From Lumbricus terrestris (Eukaryota > Annelida > Clitellata > Crassiclitellata > Lumbricidae), in assembly GCA_949752735.1 (NCBI GenBank), contig OX457036.1, positions 93,972,868-94,036,867 of the forward strand: DNA of 64,000 bases. Reading direction: 5' to 3'. The notes beneath the pieces are model-generated. The model did no database searches. It was not told where the DNA came from and worked only from the letters and a program-made list of their open reading frames with translations. Below are positions 32,214 through 45,187 of the stretch, piece after piece (positions within the stretch are counted from its first letter, which is position 1; each line of letters starts with the position of its first letter). The position numbers and the translations under genes were made by a program.

Positions 32214-34338
32214 GTAAGATAATGGTTCTGCGTACGACGTAGGCCTACATGAAGGTTAAGAGAAAAGTAAAGAAATTGCTCGAAAGTATTGCCTTCAGCT
32301 TGACGCTGAGTCGCAGTAAGCATGGTCGCAGTAAGCATACACCAAGACATCTTTTGTATGTGTGTGTGTGTGTATGAATGCTTGTCTCGATATCGAGATT
32401 ATATAGCGCATATTTGACGTCAAGAAAAGCTATACCTACCGATTTCTCTTACAAGACCAGCTTCAGTGTCTTGGTATAGGCGAACGCTTCAAATTAAAAC
32501 TTTGCTTTCTGAATTTCTGATGTATAAATTCCTCAACAACTGTGCATCACCTTACTTCGCGCGAAGTAACAGACGACGCTGGCAGACGACCCTAATTAGG
32601 CTTATTGGTCGCGGTTGCGGTAATCAATGTCAGCTGATGTAGCCTATCCATTCCCTCAACAGATTCCAAAGCAGCCGATCGGGTCTTTCGGGTCGCAGAT
32701 CCCCTCGCATGCATGGGCGGAGACTTGCTGGGGACGAACGAGTGTGGCCGAAGTAAGGACGCGAGATTTCGGGCGGACGAATGGCTGAGTCGCCGACGAA
32801 ATTTTCCATCTTTTTGCCGGCAAAAATTTATGACGACCTTTTTGAGTCATTACGTCATTTGTTCGAAGATCTCTTCTTCTAACGATAATTAATCTCACCA
32901 GTTTGTGTTCGTGAAGTGTACGTGTCCTAACACTTAACGATTGGGGGGTGGACAAATGCATGGACCGTCCCCCACCACACCCCTAAGTCTCCGCCCATGC
33001 TCGCATGGAGCAGTCTTCCATCACCCATACAGGGCACAAAAAATCTATTGTGTCTTTATAAAATTCAGTTGAAACCACTTTCTGTTGATCTCTGTGTGTA
33101 AGGCATCATAGAGGTACCAGTACCTTGCTACTGACAATGCTATAGAAATTGTCTAAATACGTAACATAAGGGGGTCATTGCATAATTACGCAACGCTCGA
33201 GGGTGGGTGGAGTCTTTGAAAACGTTACGAGACATTACGTGGGTGGGTGGGGGGCTGAACGTTACGTAGCGCCTTTGCCAAAAGTTGTTATAAATGAATT
33301 TAAAATTAACTTCGAATGACACACTTTAGACATAATCGAAGTTTAAACTTCGTGACATTGATGTAAAACTTATCCTACGACGATCCAGTTGCTGACACCA
33401 GTTAAATTCAAGGACAACATAATTTGTATAACAGATATTATCTGTTCTCCCGGTTGTGTAAACCGGAAACTACTGTTCGAATTATTTGTATCTTTGAGAG
33501 TTACCGACGGCACAACGTGGTACGCCTAATCCTCATTGGATTCCTAGCTGACATCGAAGAACCACCTTGAACTTGAAGCGTTTTTAGGGGGCACAAATTT
33601 CCAACATTTAAAATTGATCTTCAACAAAACTAAGCAATAGGCCTAGTTCTATTAGCAGTTATCACTGCAGGTTGAAGTGGCAGAATTTACTTTATTGCAT
33701 TTTTATTGTCTTGTTTTAGCCTTTTTTATTACTGTGCTATTATTGTTTCTGTGTTTTATTTTACGCTTTGACATTGTAACCGGGTGCCAAAAAAAATACA
33801 CAGTTTTACACACACGCATTGGACAACACACTGGCATGAGGTAGACCTATTCTAGATAATATATAGATAAATTCGAATGAGGCAGAATTTAAAAATAATT
33901 ATTTCGTACATGAATATGTATGAGGCATCGTCTCAAAATAAAAACCGATTAACACGAATCCGTAGGCGTGTGATTCTGGGAATCGTTCGTGGAACGCTGC
34001 GCAATGACCGGCGCCTGTGCGTCGCGTCCATTACTATTAGGCAGACGTCGCTTGGCTCATCGGAGCATCGATCAGCGAAGAGCTACACTCGGGGATAAGC
34101 ATGCAAGCGAACACAAGGAGGCGCTGCGTTTCAGTTGTGTGGCATCCATGGTTCTCGTTCTGCTGTGTGATCGTCTGCTTTGCTGTGTGATCGTCTGCTT
34201 ATCTGTGAAATCCCCCGCGAATTGGAATTACCGTTCCGTCTTCTGGAGAAAACAAACGAACCTACATGGTCTTAAATATATATGAATTGTGTAAACGGGT
34301 TCGAATTGTTACGTCGTTTGGTAGTATTATAGTCGGTT
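32214..34338. other. No confirmed gene
   Basis: It contains CpG-containing sequence at 32,660-33,010 and 33,950-34,140 and a G-rich segment with ACGTTACG repeats at 33,170-33,270. No repeat family or exon is convincing. Confidence 0.4.
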
Positions 34339-34376
34339 GTGGTTAGTTGGTTTAGCTTTGGGGGGTCGTCTGTGTT

Positions 34377-34500
34377 ATGGTCGCGACGTCATCCGTGGCC
34401 AAAGCGTGGCCGTCGAACTGGTTTGTTGCAATCGATTGGTTGTTGCAAGTCTTCCGGTCACTGCTGCCGGCCACTTTCCTCAAAGCCTTCTCCACTTGCG
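34377..34500 (+). CDS. Candidate short first coding exon with an amphipathic helix
   Basis: ATG at 34377 opens 41 codons ending at a consensus donor (TGCG|GTAAGT). The peptide WPSNWFVAIDWLLQVFRSLL followed by PATFLKAFSTC is strongly hydrophobic/amphipathic and might bind a membrane. It ends in phase 1, so it fits the acceptor at 54,306, which would give ...STCGAAVSTG. An alternative first exon at 28,741 has the same phase. No homologue recognised. Confidence 0.4.
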
Positions 34501-34594
34501 GTAAGTCCGCCGCCGCCGCTGCCTACCATTGGGAGCTGATGAGGCTGCAGTTTGTATGTATGTTTATATGTATGTTTGTGTGTATGTATGTGTG

Positions 34595-34625
34595 AGTGAG
34601 TGAGTGAGTGAGTGAGTGAGTGTGT
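34595..34625 (+). repeat. (GTGA)n microsatellite
   Basis: Seven GTGA/GAGT units, followed at 34,710-34,935 by TATA-rich stretches. Confidence 0.8.
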
Positions 34626-35224
34626 ATGTACGTACGTATATAATTTTGTGTACATATTGTGTGGTACTTGTTTCAGATATATTAAATTTAGGTGTATATA
34701 ATATAGTATCCAGATATATATATATATATATCAGGATACTATGTGTTGACATAGTGTACATAGCACATAGCAGCTTTTAGATGCGTATGTATGTAGTGTG
34801 TGTTTGCATGTAGGCATATATGTGTATATGTAATGTAAATACTGGAAATTTGCCAGCACCACACAAAAGTTGCATCAGGGAGACCAGCTTATCACACTGG
34901 TGCTATAGCAGATATATATATATGTATATATATAATATAATATACGTGTTTAATGAGAAAACAGGTTGACAAGACTGCAGCACAGTTACAAGAAAGGGAT
35001 TAGCTAGTCTATTATTGGTAATTCCAATTCGCTTTTATTCGGTTTTATTTTGTGACGCTGCCTCATACATATTCCAATTCGCGGAGGATTTCGCAGATAA
35101 GCAGCTATGACCATTTAACTAGCTAGTTGAAGGAACAGTTCAAGGTCTGAGAGTGACACATTTTAGACCCTGAGTCAGTGGGGTCTTGCCCTGAAATATC
35201 TGGCTGACATTATACTTCATCCTC

Positions 35225-35455
35225 ACTCGGTTTCCTCCCATCGTCCACTTCGTTCATTCAACAGACTTGACCTCTGGTTCCTTGCTCTAGAACTGCTATG
35301 GCTCATTCTCGATCATTTTACTCAATTGGTCCTTCTGTCTGGAATGCACTTTCTCCTTGTCTTTGCTCTACATTTTACTGGGAGCGCCTCTGAATCGTGC
35401 ACCCCGCTGGAGGTGCTTTATAAATGTTTAAATACAACACAATACAATGGACGTA
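35225..35455 (+). mobile_element. LINE 3' fragment, family A
   Basis: CTATGGCTCATTCTCGATCA and CTGTCTGGAATGCACTTTCT give the C-terminal segment, followed by GGGAGCGCCTCTGAATCGTG and a TACAACACAATACAATGG tail. Confidence 0.75.
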
Positions 35456-35459
35456 TTCT

Positions 35460-37420
35460 ACTGCAATATAGAGTCAGCCGTGGTGCCGAGCAGTATGCGC
35501 TCTGCTGCCTGTGGGGTATTTACAGGCTCCAAGCCCACCATACAGCAGTAGTTCGTGATGTGAATGCTAATTGGGCTTTCCAGTGCCCTGTGCTCAATTC
35601 TTGGAAGGATCTTCGGTCAGTCAAGTGCGTTTTCCGTTTCCCGCTATTGCGTGATTCAGTTTGACATGAGTTCTCTGTTTATCTTAGCGTGCTTCTGTTT
35701 AGAACTTTAGATCATCAGTCTATAGTCAACATGCTTTTGAGAGGTTTTCAAGGCACCGTACAAACCATAGGTTGAAAGAACCAAGCCCACTGGTCATATC
35801 TGGCCCACCGACGTTGCTTTTGTAGTGCGTGAAGTCTTGCCTAAGGACTAGAGAATTTTGTGAATAAAAGTTCTAAATTAAGATTTATAAAACAATGCTG
35901 AAAATGAACCATTTAAGATTCAGGTTTGCAAAAATTTCCTGGGGACGAGTATAACAAAGCCCCCTTTTCATATCCCTCCACAATTTTGACCCGTCACTTG
36001 CTGGAAAATATTGTCACTGGCTCACAATTAAAATGGTTGACAGCGGCTCTGCGGTGTGTCAGAGTGAATTTGAATAAACGAATATTATTAAAAAGCTGAA
36101 ATTTCCTTGATCTTCGTGACTTTGACCATTTTTCGCCATTTTTGTGGTAGTCAATTTGTTGATAAATTGTTTATTATATACGGGCGCAGTAGAAGTCGGT
36201 AATTACATTACAGGTACAACGGCCTATATAACCTACAGAGTGCATTTATTTTTGGTTGTCACATTGGAATGCGGCTCAGATTTCTGCTTCGGTCACAAAT
36301 CATTGTTACACATGTATAGGTCTAATGGCTCGTGTATAGTTACTGCTAAAGTGGAGCATCTTGATATCATCGTGTGGAATTTTTTCTCAAAACTTGTCTA
36401 AAGGGGCTTTGTGTGTAACTGAATGACAAATGAGTTTGGCGTTGAAAGGGGCGTTTCACGCGGTAAGTTAGTTTAAGCATTGTAATGATATACCGGCTTT
36501 CTATCAAAACTGTCAACTTTTGTTTAGAGAAAGGCTTTTAATAAAACGAACGTTTAGCCTACCCATAGACTTCTAGATTACTTTAATAGCATAAGCCAAA
36601 GTTCTATTGGCCAGAGAGACAGAAAGAGACAGATAGAGACAGACTGAGAGAGAGGAAGACAGACAGAGAGGGGCAGACAGAGACAGGCAGAGAAGGAAGG
36701 GTATATAGAGAGAAGAAGCATACAGAGAATTCCTGAAATATCTTCAGTCCTGGTTGTGATTGCAACCTCTGACCTTAGGGTTGTCGGTTGCACCCAACAC
36801 CCTGCAGCCGCTAAATTACCACCAACGTTAGAAACAGAGGCTATCTTTAGCAATGTTTCTAGATGTCTATGGTCTGTCTAAACGGTCATTTATTACCTTT
36901 CTAGATCAACAATGGCCTTCGATCGCGTTGACCTTAAAACTAATCAAGTCATCCGACGGTCTGGGTGGCCGTCGTATTGTCTTCATGCGCCAGGCAGAGG
37001 CGCTGTGCCTGCATGCAGTGTGGTTTGAATCGATCGAGTTCAAGTATTATTTGGATTTGGGATTAGAAGTCTATTGCAATGCATTGTCTATAAATTAATA
37101 TACAGGGTTGACCAGGGAAATTTCTTTCCATAGGCAGAGCAGTCGCAGGCTCCTAGACTATCGCTTTATGCCAACAAATTTTTAGAAACAAATTAATAAA
37201 AATGCAGACCTATGTGACCTATGATTTTATATTCATAGGCTTTACAATATGATTTTATTCAGTAGTTAATTTGAAGTTGAAACCGTTTGTAGTAAATATT
37301 TTTCTGTAATATTATACTTAAAAGACACTTATATAATAAACGTTGTATATAAGCCTATAGCTTAACGCCCTGGCCCTAAAAGTCCTGAGGCCCATGGTCT
37401 TTGGCCCCTCTGTCCCTTTC
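35460..37420. other. No confirmed feature
   Basis: It includes an AGACAGAGAGA simple repeat at 36,610-36,715. No coding signal. Confidence 0.4.
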
Positions 37421-37424
37421 TCAG

Positions 37425-37500
37425 CGAGCGACCTTGTTTAAATAGCGCCTTTGGAAGAATGACTATTCAGAGGCGCTCCCAGCTCCTAGTGCCTGTATTG
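37425..37500 (-). mobile_element. SINE/LINE 3' tail
   Basis: AAATAGCGCCTTTGGAAGAA and ATTCAGAGGCGCTCCCAGCT match the inverted tail. Confidence 0.6.
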
Positions 37501-38342
37501 TCTATTTCATCATCGTCACTTTCGATGGGTTCGAGTGAGTGATCTCCAATATCTTCGGTCATTTGTTGGATCTATTTTCGGTCATTTGTCGAGTCTATTG
37601 GTCCTCTTAGTGATAGTTCAAGTGATGCTAGGCTATTTTTGTCCTCCTTTACAAATTATTGTCTATACAGGGCTGTCCTCGTCTGCCATTGTAGGCCTGT
37701 TTAAATGATTGATTAGCAACTAGTTGCAGTACATATGGTGTCCATATGTTTTTGTATAACTTGCATGATCCTTTGGGACAACGCTTATGAGGCGCTTGTA
37801 TATATGAAAGTTTTTACAGTGTTTGGATTTAACAAACAGTCTGACACCCCAGGCTATGGTTTTTTTGGGCTGCCCGTAAGATTTATGTTCCAAAGCTCGA
37901 ACTTTCTCGTATTTTGTTTAGGAAAAACACCAGACTGCTTAGAATACACCAATAGGAAAAACACTTTTAAAAACAGATATTTGTCTCTGGTACATTATCA
38001 GCACATTGTGAACCCCTTCTGAGATATCACTTCAGGCAATAATATATCATGCTACTACCACTGCTGCTGCTGCTACCACCACCACAAACACTACTGTGAA
38101 TAAAATGCTAATAATACTAACGGTTATAATAACGCACATTACAGCAAAAACAGAAATAATTCTAATAATAGTAATAATAATAATTGTAATACTCGTTCGA
38201 AGCTTGATTTCATCATTTCTCTACATTATTGAAAAATTGCCTTGGTCTACAATAATAATGATAATGATGATGATAATGATAACAGTGATAATAATTAAAC
38301 CTTGATGCCATAATCAACAGTGGCCTTTCTTTTATAACGGAC

Positions 38343-38708
38343 ATGGGACACAACCTGACTCGGATATCCGGAGACACCAGAGAAGTCGGCTTTTTGTTTC
38401 AGCGACTCTCAATCACCATCCAGCGCTTAAACGCCGTAGCTTTCCGTAGCATCCTTTTTTATGCCAGACTTGGAGGAGACGTTACCGTTGCAGAAGCATT
38501 TTTTTACTGTCCGGACAATTTTTTATCACCTGAGGGATCATAATATCTAGCCTACCTCGGGTTTAAAATATTAATAAAAATGATAATAATATTGCGGAGG
38601 ACGAGACCTGATTTTCTGGACACTGAACAACAGCTCCAAGCATAATTTTTTGAAATCTTGATGGATCTGAGGTACCTCGGGTAAAAAATAAATTAAAAAT
38701 AATAATAG
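38343..38708 (+). mobile_element. Non-LTR retroelement 3' end
   Basis: The plus-strand reading GFLFQRLSITIQRLNAVAFR resembles the C-terminal end of LINE proteins. It is followed by two diverged 3' tails ending CTACCTCGGGT and AATAATAAT (38,526-38,592 and 38,655-38,708), also seen at 27,270. Confidence 0.45.
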
Positions 38709-39104
38709 TTGCAATAATAAATTGGCAATAGCAACGGGCCTATTGCTTATGCTAGTGATAAAGAAATAACATCTTCTTCACCGATCCTCTATAAATGATA
38801 ATAATTATAACGGTAATTAATTATTAATTGGTATTAATATGTCATCATTACTGTTTATTGCCGGGTTGCTTGCTGGCAGTTTAAAATTAGATTTAATTTT
38901 CGATTTCTAATTTTGTCAAGTCCCTCCCTTTTTGTGACCACTCAGTAGCATGCTTGTCGCATGTTTTCGGTAACATAAAAGTGGGAAGTTTACGTAATTA
39001 ATAGACCAAAATCTTCCCAAGTGATCCAATCTTTTCAAGAATTAAGTCATTTTTATGGTGATTAATTTGTTTACTATCTTTAGTAACCGGTGGGATGGGT
39101 TGAC

Positions 39105-39320
39105 CCTGATCCATTGGTCGTGTCTCGCAAGTGAACCCGACCTACCTACTTCCTTACGGGGTCAAGTGGCCCATCTCTGTCCGGTCACGCCCCCACTAGG
39201 ACAGGCGCGTGATGATCCTACTGCATTATTCATAAGCCGGCCAGATCCAAAATGGCGGAAGGGGGGATTGACTGGAGACCGACTTATCTTTAGTTCGAGT
39301 GAAGTGTAAAGGGAACTCCC
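39105..39320 (+). promoter_or_regulatory. Candidate promoter with YY1-like and CCAAT motifs
   Basis: An inverted CCAAT (CCATTGGTCG) lies at about 39,112 and CCAAAATGGCGGAAGG, a good YY1 match, at about 39,246. The context is locally GC-rich. No downstream exon is confirmed. Confidence 0.25.
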
Positions 39321-39329
39321 ATGTTCTTC

Positions 39330-41089
39330 CCTCTTCCTAAAGTGTGGGATCAAGTATTTCCTATCGGGCTTTTGGTTTAACGATTCAGGTCAATCTCCTT
39401 TATCTGCCGTGGCCTAGACGTGTCTTTATGTGCGTCTTCCTCCGCCTCTATCACCCTCTGTGTCTTTCTGCGTCTGGCGATTTGTCATGGTCTGTGTATA
39501 TCGTTCTGATTTATGCGTTGGCGGAGTCTGGTCCAGTTTCGATGGCGTCTTGTTTTTCATTCTAGCGAACTGTCCACCACTAACAACCGTTTCTGTTTCT
39601 GTTCCACTCTGTCTGTCTGTGCCGCTGTTTGTTTCAGTGTCTTTGTGCTGTTTGTTGTTCTGTTGGTCATCCTTAAATTACAGATGGTTTCAATTTTCAA
39701 TGCTGTGTTTCAGTCTCACTGGATATCTGCAACTCGTTTCGCTTACTGCTATAATGACCTAATATGTATTTAGTCAGTCTTCAGCAGCCTTAGACAAAAA
39801 CCAGCATTTGCAACAAACAATGTATGAAAACACTTTAAACGAGGCATTTTTATTGCCTGACAAAAGTGCAGGGTGTGCATGTTTCTGGGTATTTGTAAGG
39901 AACCTTTCAAGGGTGCAGTGAGTGGGTGATTAAGTAAGTGCAAGTAAGTATGTAGTTTATTGAATGCTTGCGAGCACACAGCAGGAATATGAAATTATCT
40001 AGAGGAATAATCTGAAAATGCAACGGAAATGCAAAAGTGGGATGTGGGTGGTCATTTGGGTAATTCCAAATCTATCATCGCAATTACCACATTCATGACT
40101 TGCTGATTAACTCTTGAGTAATGATCGTGCCTGTATCTTGAATTAAAATTTCGCTGGATAAAATTAACCCACACTATTTAGGTGTTCGAGATGCAAATTT
40201 TTTATGCAGACGCATGTATACATTAAATGACATCTGTTTTATGCATGTAATAATAATAATAATTAATTATTGTTCTTATTGGTGTTGTTGTTTACTTATG
40301 GTCTAAATGTTTGTTGTTGAACATTATTATTGTGATTATGCACTATTTATTACTTCATTTATTTATTTATTACTTTACATTGTGTATGATATGTTTTATG
40401 ATTTTATATAATTTTGTGGTACATGAATATTATATTATATTACATGCACTGTATTTGTTTTTTTAGTATTATAATTACAATATAATTGTGTTAATTCGTG
40501 TTAGCTCATGCACGTTATGTTTTGTTATGCTATATTACATCAGCGCTTACGAATGAGCTGGTGGTTTCCTGTGCTTGACTTTCAAGTGGCACTTCTGAAG
40601 CATGGTGATTATAGTTACTATCGTGTCATGCTGTATCATGTTACATTACTTTATGTTTTGCGATGTTATATTGTATTATGTTTGTTGTTTATTTAATTAT
40701 TTTGGCTGGAATTGTTTGATGTCCAATATGACAGGAAATTTTTAATCAAGTAATGTTCCCAGGAAATGCTGATTTCCCAGGATACTACACAAATAAACAA
40801 GGCTTCCCTAGATCTGGCTACATCTTTTTTAACCTCTGACTAACCATAAATCTTCCTCCCCTCTGTTCCCCTTGATTTACAATAACTTTTTCTCATTCAG
40901 TTCCTGGATTGTATATTTAATATAATCTTTTATTTGCTTGCCATGTACTTTGGCAACTGCATGCAATGCTGCTGCTGGATCAATAGCATGTCTATCAAGC
41001 TACTCTCATATTTCTACCTTCATGCTTCAACAACTGCATATTGACATCCTCTGGATGCATGCTTTAAATTCAAAAGCCTCATTGTGGTC
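39330..41089. other. No confirmed feature
   Basis: AT-rich sequence with several TGTCTGTCTGTG-type low-complexity stretches at 39,595-39,660. No exon supported. Confidence 0.4.
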
Positions 41090-41410
41090 TCCAACACACA
41101 ACTAGATGCTTCAAGCCTTCTCGCATCATCCACTTCGCTCTTCAAACAGACTTGATCTTCTCGTGCCTCGAATTAGAACAGCTATTCCTCAGTCCTGGTT
41201 CTTTACCTCAATTGGTTCCTCTCTTTGGAATACACTGTCTCCGTCTACTCGTACTAATATTCTAGCTGGTTACCCCTTGTTTCCTTTTGCTTTGTCATAA
41301 CCTATTTCTTCTCTCATAGCCTTGCACACTGGGAGTGCCTGCAGGCCTGTGAATGGTTCGCCCTACTATTGATGCTTAATGAATGTTTGAATGCAATACA
41401 ATTGTACTGT
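41090..41410 (+). mobile_element. LINE 3' fragment, family A
   Basis: The plus-strand reading is RLDLLVPRIRTAIPQSWFFT then SIGSSLWNTLSPSTRTNILA, the reverse-transcriptase C terminus. A 3' tail CTGGGAGTGCCTGCAG and TGCAATACAATTG follow. Confidence 0.8.
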
Positions 41411-41599
41411 GCATTTACTAGTGATTTTTATCAAAGAATATCTTGTAGTAAAGTACTAAAGCATATTCCACATCATATTTATTTGCTACAACTCTTTACA
41501 TAATAGGCTCCTATACACTGCATGCAGGATCTTCCCTTCCTATTGTTTCCTCACTGTCTCATCTTTTACATCTAATCATGCATTTAATCTTATCGAGTA

Positions 41600-41660
41600 A
41601 TTCATGGTGTGTGTAATTGTTAGGGAACAATAAAATTTGATTTGATTTTAAATATACTCA
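41600..41660 (+). mobile_element. Retroelement 3' end
   Basis: TTAGGGAACAATAAAATTTG then ATTTGATTTT; partner of the inverted copy at 24,225. Confidence 0.5.
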
Positions 41661-42579
41661 CTTACTTACTTAGGTCGCAGTAGTTTATGGCTGGTGACCA
41701 CACTACTGCTCAGTGTACACACACATATTACTGGCTGCATTGGTTTTGGCTGCCCTATAGTGTTGCAGTTTCTAGACATTACTCGTAAGAGCTTAGAAAC
41801 TTCTAAGTTTAACCGATTTACAGTGAAGACTGACTGACAGTCCAAAGGTGCAGGCGGACACAGTATATTCCCACCAAGTTAAGGACCTGTGTAGTTTAGT
41901 ATTCAAGATTGTAACATAGATTCAGTTGTAGCCCCGGGTCTGTCCTAAATCCAGGCCACAAACGATCAAATAAACAGAATTATTTTCAAGGACACTAATA
42001 AACACTCCATGTTTATTAGGTCATTTGGAATTGTTCTGTTTCAGCTCCGACGGGAAATATTAGCCCTCAAGAGATACAGGCTATCTTCTACGCACGTGCA
42101 ATAATTAATTAATTATATGCTGCCTACATACATACATACATACACTATCATTGCGTATCCTGTCATTGTATACTTGCTACCTCTGGCTGTGCTGGTACGT
42201 GTGCTGTGCATGAAGATCTTTAAAGACATTGCAGCATTCAATTGGGATGGTAACAGATAGGATATCACTTTCAATTCATTGAAAATTATCAGTGGTGAGG
42301 CCATACTGTAGCTAGTTGGAAGAGCATGTACATTTACATCATATGTTGCTGTATTGGCATTGCATCTTGGCCCCAAGAAACAGTTATGCATGCATTGCAT
42401 GCATTGAGTTAAGATTTGCTGACTATATACGGTACATGAAACATTATTGTCATTGCAATCGCTATATCTTCTTCAACCCACTCTCAACCCAGTTTTTAGC
42501 CTAACATGAAGTTGTGATTGTAATCATGGTATAACCGTAATCTCTATAGCATGGTCAGTTGCAAGCTATGTCTAGGACG

Positions 42580-42622
<43 letters not shown>

Positions 42623-44980
42623 ACGTCACTCACGCAAACATGTAATGCACTCTAAATGCATCCTAGACATTTACTAAAAACAAGAACATGATCACTATAC
42701 AAGGCACCAGAGTTTGTTGCAACACACTTGTGATGTAATATTGCAACATATATTTTTACTGCAAGATACATGTGATCCCGGATTGCAGGAATTATGGGAG
42801 CATTATTCTGGAACATTGGTTAGTTTCCCCACGGGTTTATTAATACTCTTTTTATTGATATTATTATTATTATTACAATTTTACCGAAGGTAGTTCTAAT
42901 CCATCAGGAGGCAAAGAATTGTCTGAAGACAGTTAGTGACATCTGGAACAGATTCGAATTTTTATTGCTGTTACATTGATTCACATACCGTACGTTTGCA
43001 AACTAATATGCATTCTTTGGCTCTGAATGATTGTCACGGTTGCTGTGCATTTGTGCAATGCTTGGAATGCACTATGCGTCTTAAGTGACCTGTTCCTTTC
43101 CAGATGCCAACATAAAAATGTTTAATGCATGCCAAATTCACAGAAATGTGAATCCGAGGAGGCGTGGTTAGTCACCAGGTGAGAAGCAGTTGGATATCCA
43201 GATGGTTGGGATCCAATGAGAAATAGTGTTTAGATAGCGTTGGTATGTATTCTAATACTCCATTAACTGCCGAATTGTGGCTATCTGGATCGCAGATTGT
43301 TACTGAGAATGTGCTTTATTTCAGAGGTGTCAAAGTCCTTCCCACAGGCTATTCTTGTTTCTGTGACCGACGAAGCCTTGAAAAAACTACTATATATGCA
43401 GTTTGCGAATAAAAGTTCAAATAATTTGTAGTTCTTCACTGTGTATAAAATGAAATCAAATTTCTGTGCGAGCAACAAGTCAGTGATTCTCTCTCAACCA
43501 AGGAGGCTTTTGATGATAAGATAAGCACTATTATAAGACTTTTTGCAAACTTTTCTGGGGACGGACTCGCCGAGCCCTATCTCAGACTCAATTTTTCTCA
43601 GGCGCTTTTGGCACTTTACCCTGCCACTTTTGGGTAAATATGGTCATCAGTTGGCCCCATCGAAAAATCTTTTATCAACTAAGTGGCATGGCCAGAAAAA
43701 TTGGGGTTTCATTTTGGGACATTTTCCTAATGGACATGGTGGAAAAATACATAGAATTAGCTTTGAAATTTTGAAAAGCATTTATTGAGTGGGTGGCAGT
43801 TGAACTCAATAAGCCCCTTGCCAAATACGCCACGACCCAACTATATATGGTAGTGATGGGATTTCGTCCTGTATGTTTGTCAATCTAAAAAGAATCTTAT
43901 GGTTCCAAAGGCCGTTGTTGTCAACCCTATTCCAACCCAAACCCTTCATATCGTAATTGGATGTAATGCTTTGGCATGGGTGGAGGCGCTAATGCTGATC
44001 ATATATATATAATTATATATATATATATATATATATAATTCGTGTCGTACAGAAACATTTTTACAGTATGGAAATTTTTTCACTTAAAGTACTCTGTGAA
44101 TATATGTATGAATGTGTGTGTAGGTGTGTCTTCCTAATATATGTTAGCATGCAAACACGTGTGGGCACATAATGTATGCATGTGATTGTGTGGATGTGCG
44201 TTTACGACTTTACGTCAAAGTGTTTTATGTGTTTACGTATGTAGAATTATTGTGGATATTATTATTTTTAATTAATTTATGCAACACTAAACATTTAGTT
44301 TTGTTTGGCTCTCAGCATATGTTTAGTAGTAGAAGTTACTTATTAGTAGTGATTATAGTTGTCTGCAGTAGTAGTAGTATTTTGTAGTACTTGTAGGTAA
44401 AAGTATGTATAAAAATAGTGGTACTAGTAGCAGTAGCAGCAGTACAAGTTATAGTACAATTGTAAGTAAAAGTAATTATGTATATTCTTTATTCAAACAA
44501 GTTGACAAAAACTCACTGAGGTGTACTTAGGCCTACATAAAGAATAACAGATTAAAGTTTATTAATATTTATCATGTTTAAATCATACTAAAAATTGATA
44601 AATCGAGAGGTGAGGTACAGGGTTTAAATCCTGCCGTGAGTGAAAGATATTTTAATATTTCTCTGGGTCACTTCATACACTCACAAACTAATAGCACGTT
44701 GCTGATTTAAGGAATCGCTATTGGAAAGAAGGGAGATCTTTTTTGTGAATGTCTTTTTTGGACAGCCCAGAGGACGATTGAGCACACAGCGAACTTAGAC
44801 AATACTGGTCTGTTGACTCTGGTCAGTACTTGACAAGGTGACCTGCCATTAGTGACCTCCACCCTTTGAGGGTCAATTGACAAGCACCCACATAACATGC
44901 AAGGAGGTTACAAAACTGTGTCCACAGTGGTCATGTGTTGCTACTCGACCAAATGACCTTTTGACCTCATAATGCTGAAC
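41661..44980. other. No confirmed gene; simple repeats only
   Basis: It holds a (CA)n run at 42,583-42,621, an (AT)n block at 43,998-44,038 and a possible box B (GGTTTAAATCC) at about 44,620. The 81-codon frame at 43,543-43,788 is unrecognised. Confidence 0.4.
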
Positions 44981-44995
44981 AGTTATACTCGATGG

Positions 44996-45175
44996 AAAAA
45001 AATGAAATGTATGGGTTTAACGACTCTTTTTCATATCGAAGATGATTTCAGCGTCGACTCCACGTTTATATTGCGACCGAGCCACCCGCAGTATGTAAAG
45101 ATCCGACCGGGGAATCGAACCCGCTCCGCCGGCGCGGCGAGCGGGTTACAACCCACTCGGCCACACAGGATCCTC
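44996..45175 (-). mobile_element. tRNA-derived SINE with intact target duplication
   Basis: The minus strand has box A TGTGGCCGAGTGG and box B GGGTTCGATTCC in a tRNA-like head, and a T-rich 3' end. The 12-bp duplication TATACTCGATGG flanks it (44984-44995; 45176-45187), implying a fairly recent insertion. Confidence 0.9.
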
Positions 45176-45187
45176 TATACTCGATGG

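Noticed and set aside
44996..45175. tRNA gene
   Set aside because: Boxes A and B are present, but the folded acceptor ends and a terminator are missing and target duplications flank a longer unit; it is a SINE. The same applies at 7,361, 48,615 and 63,826.
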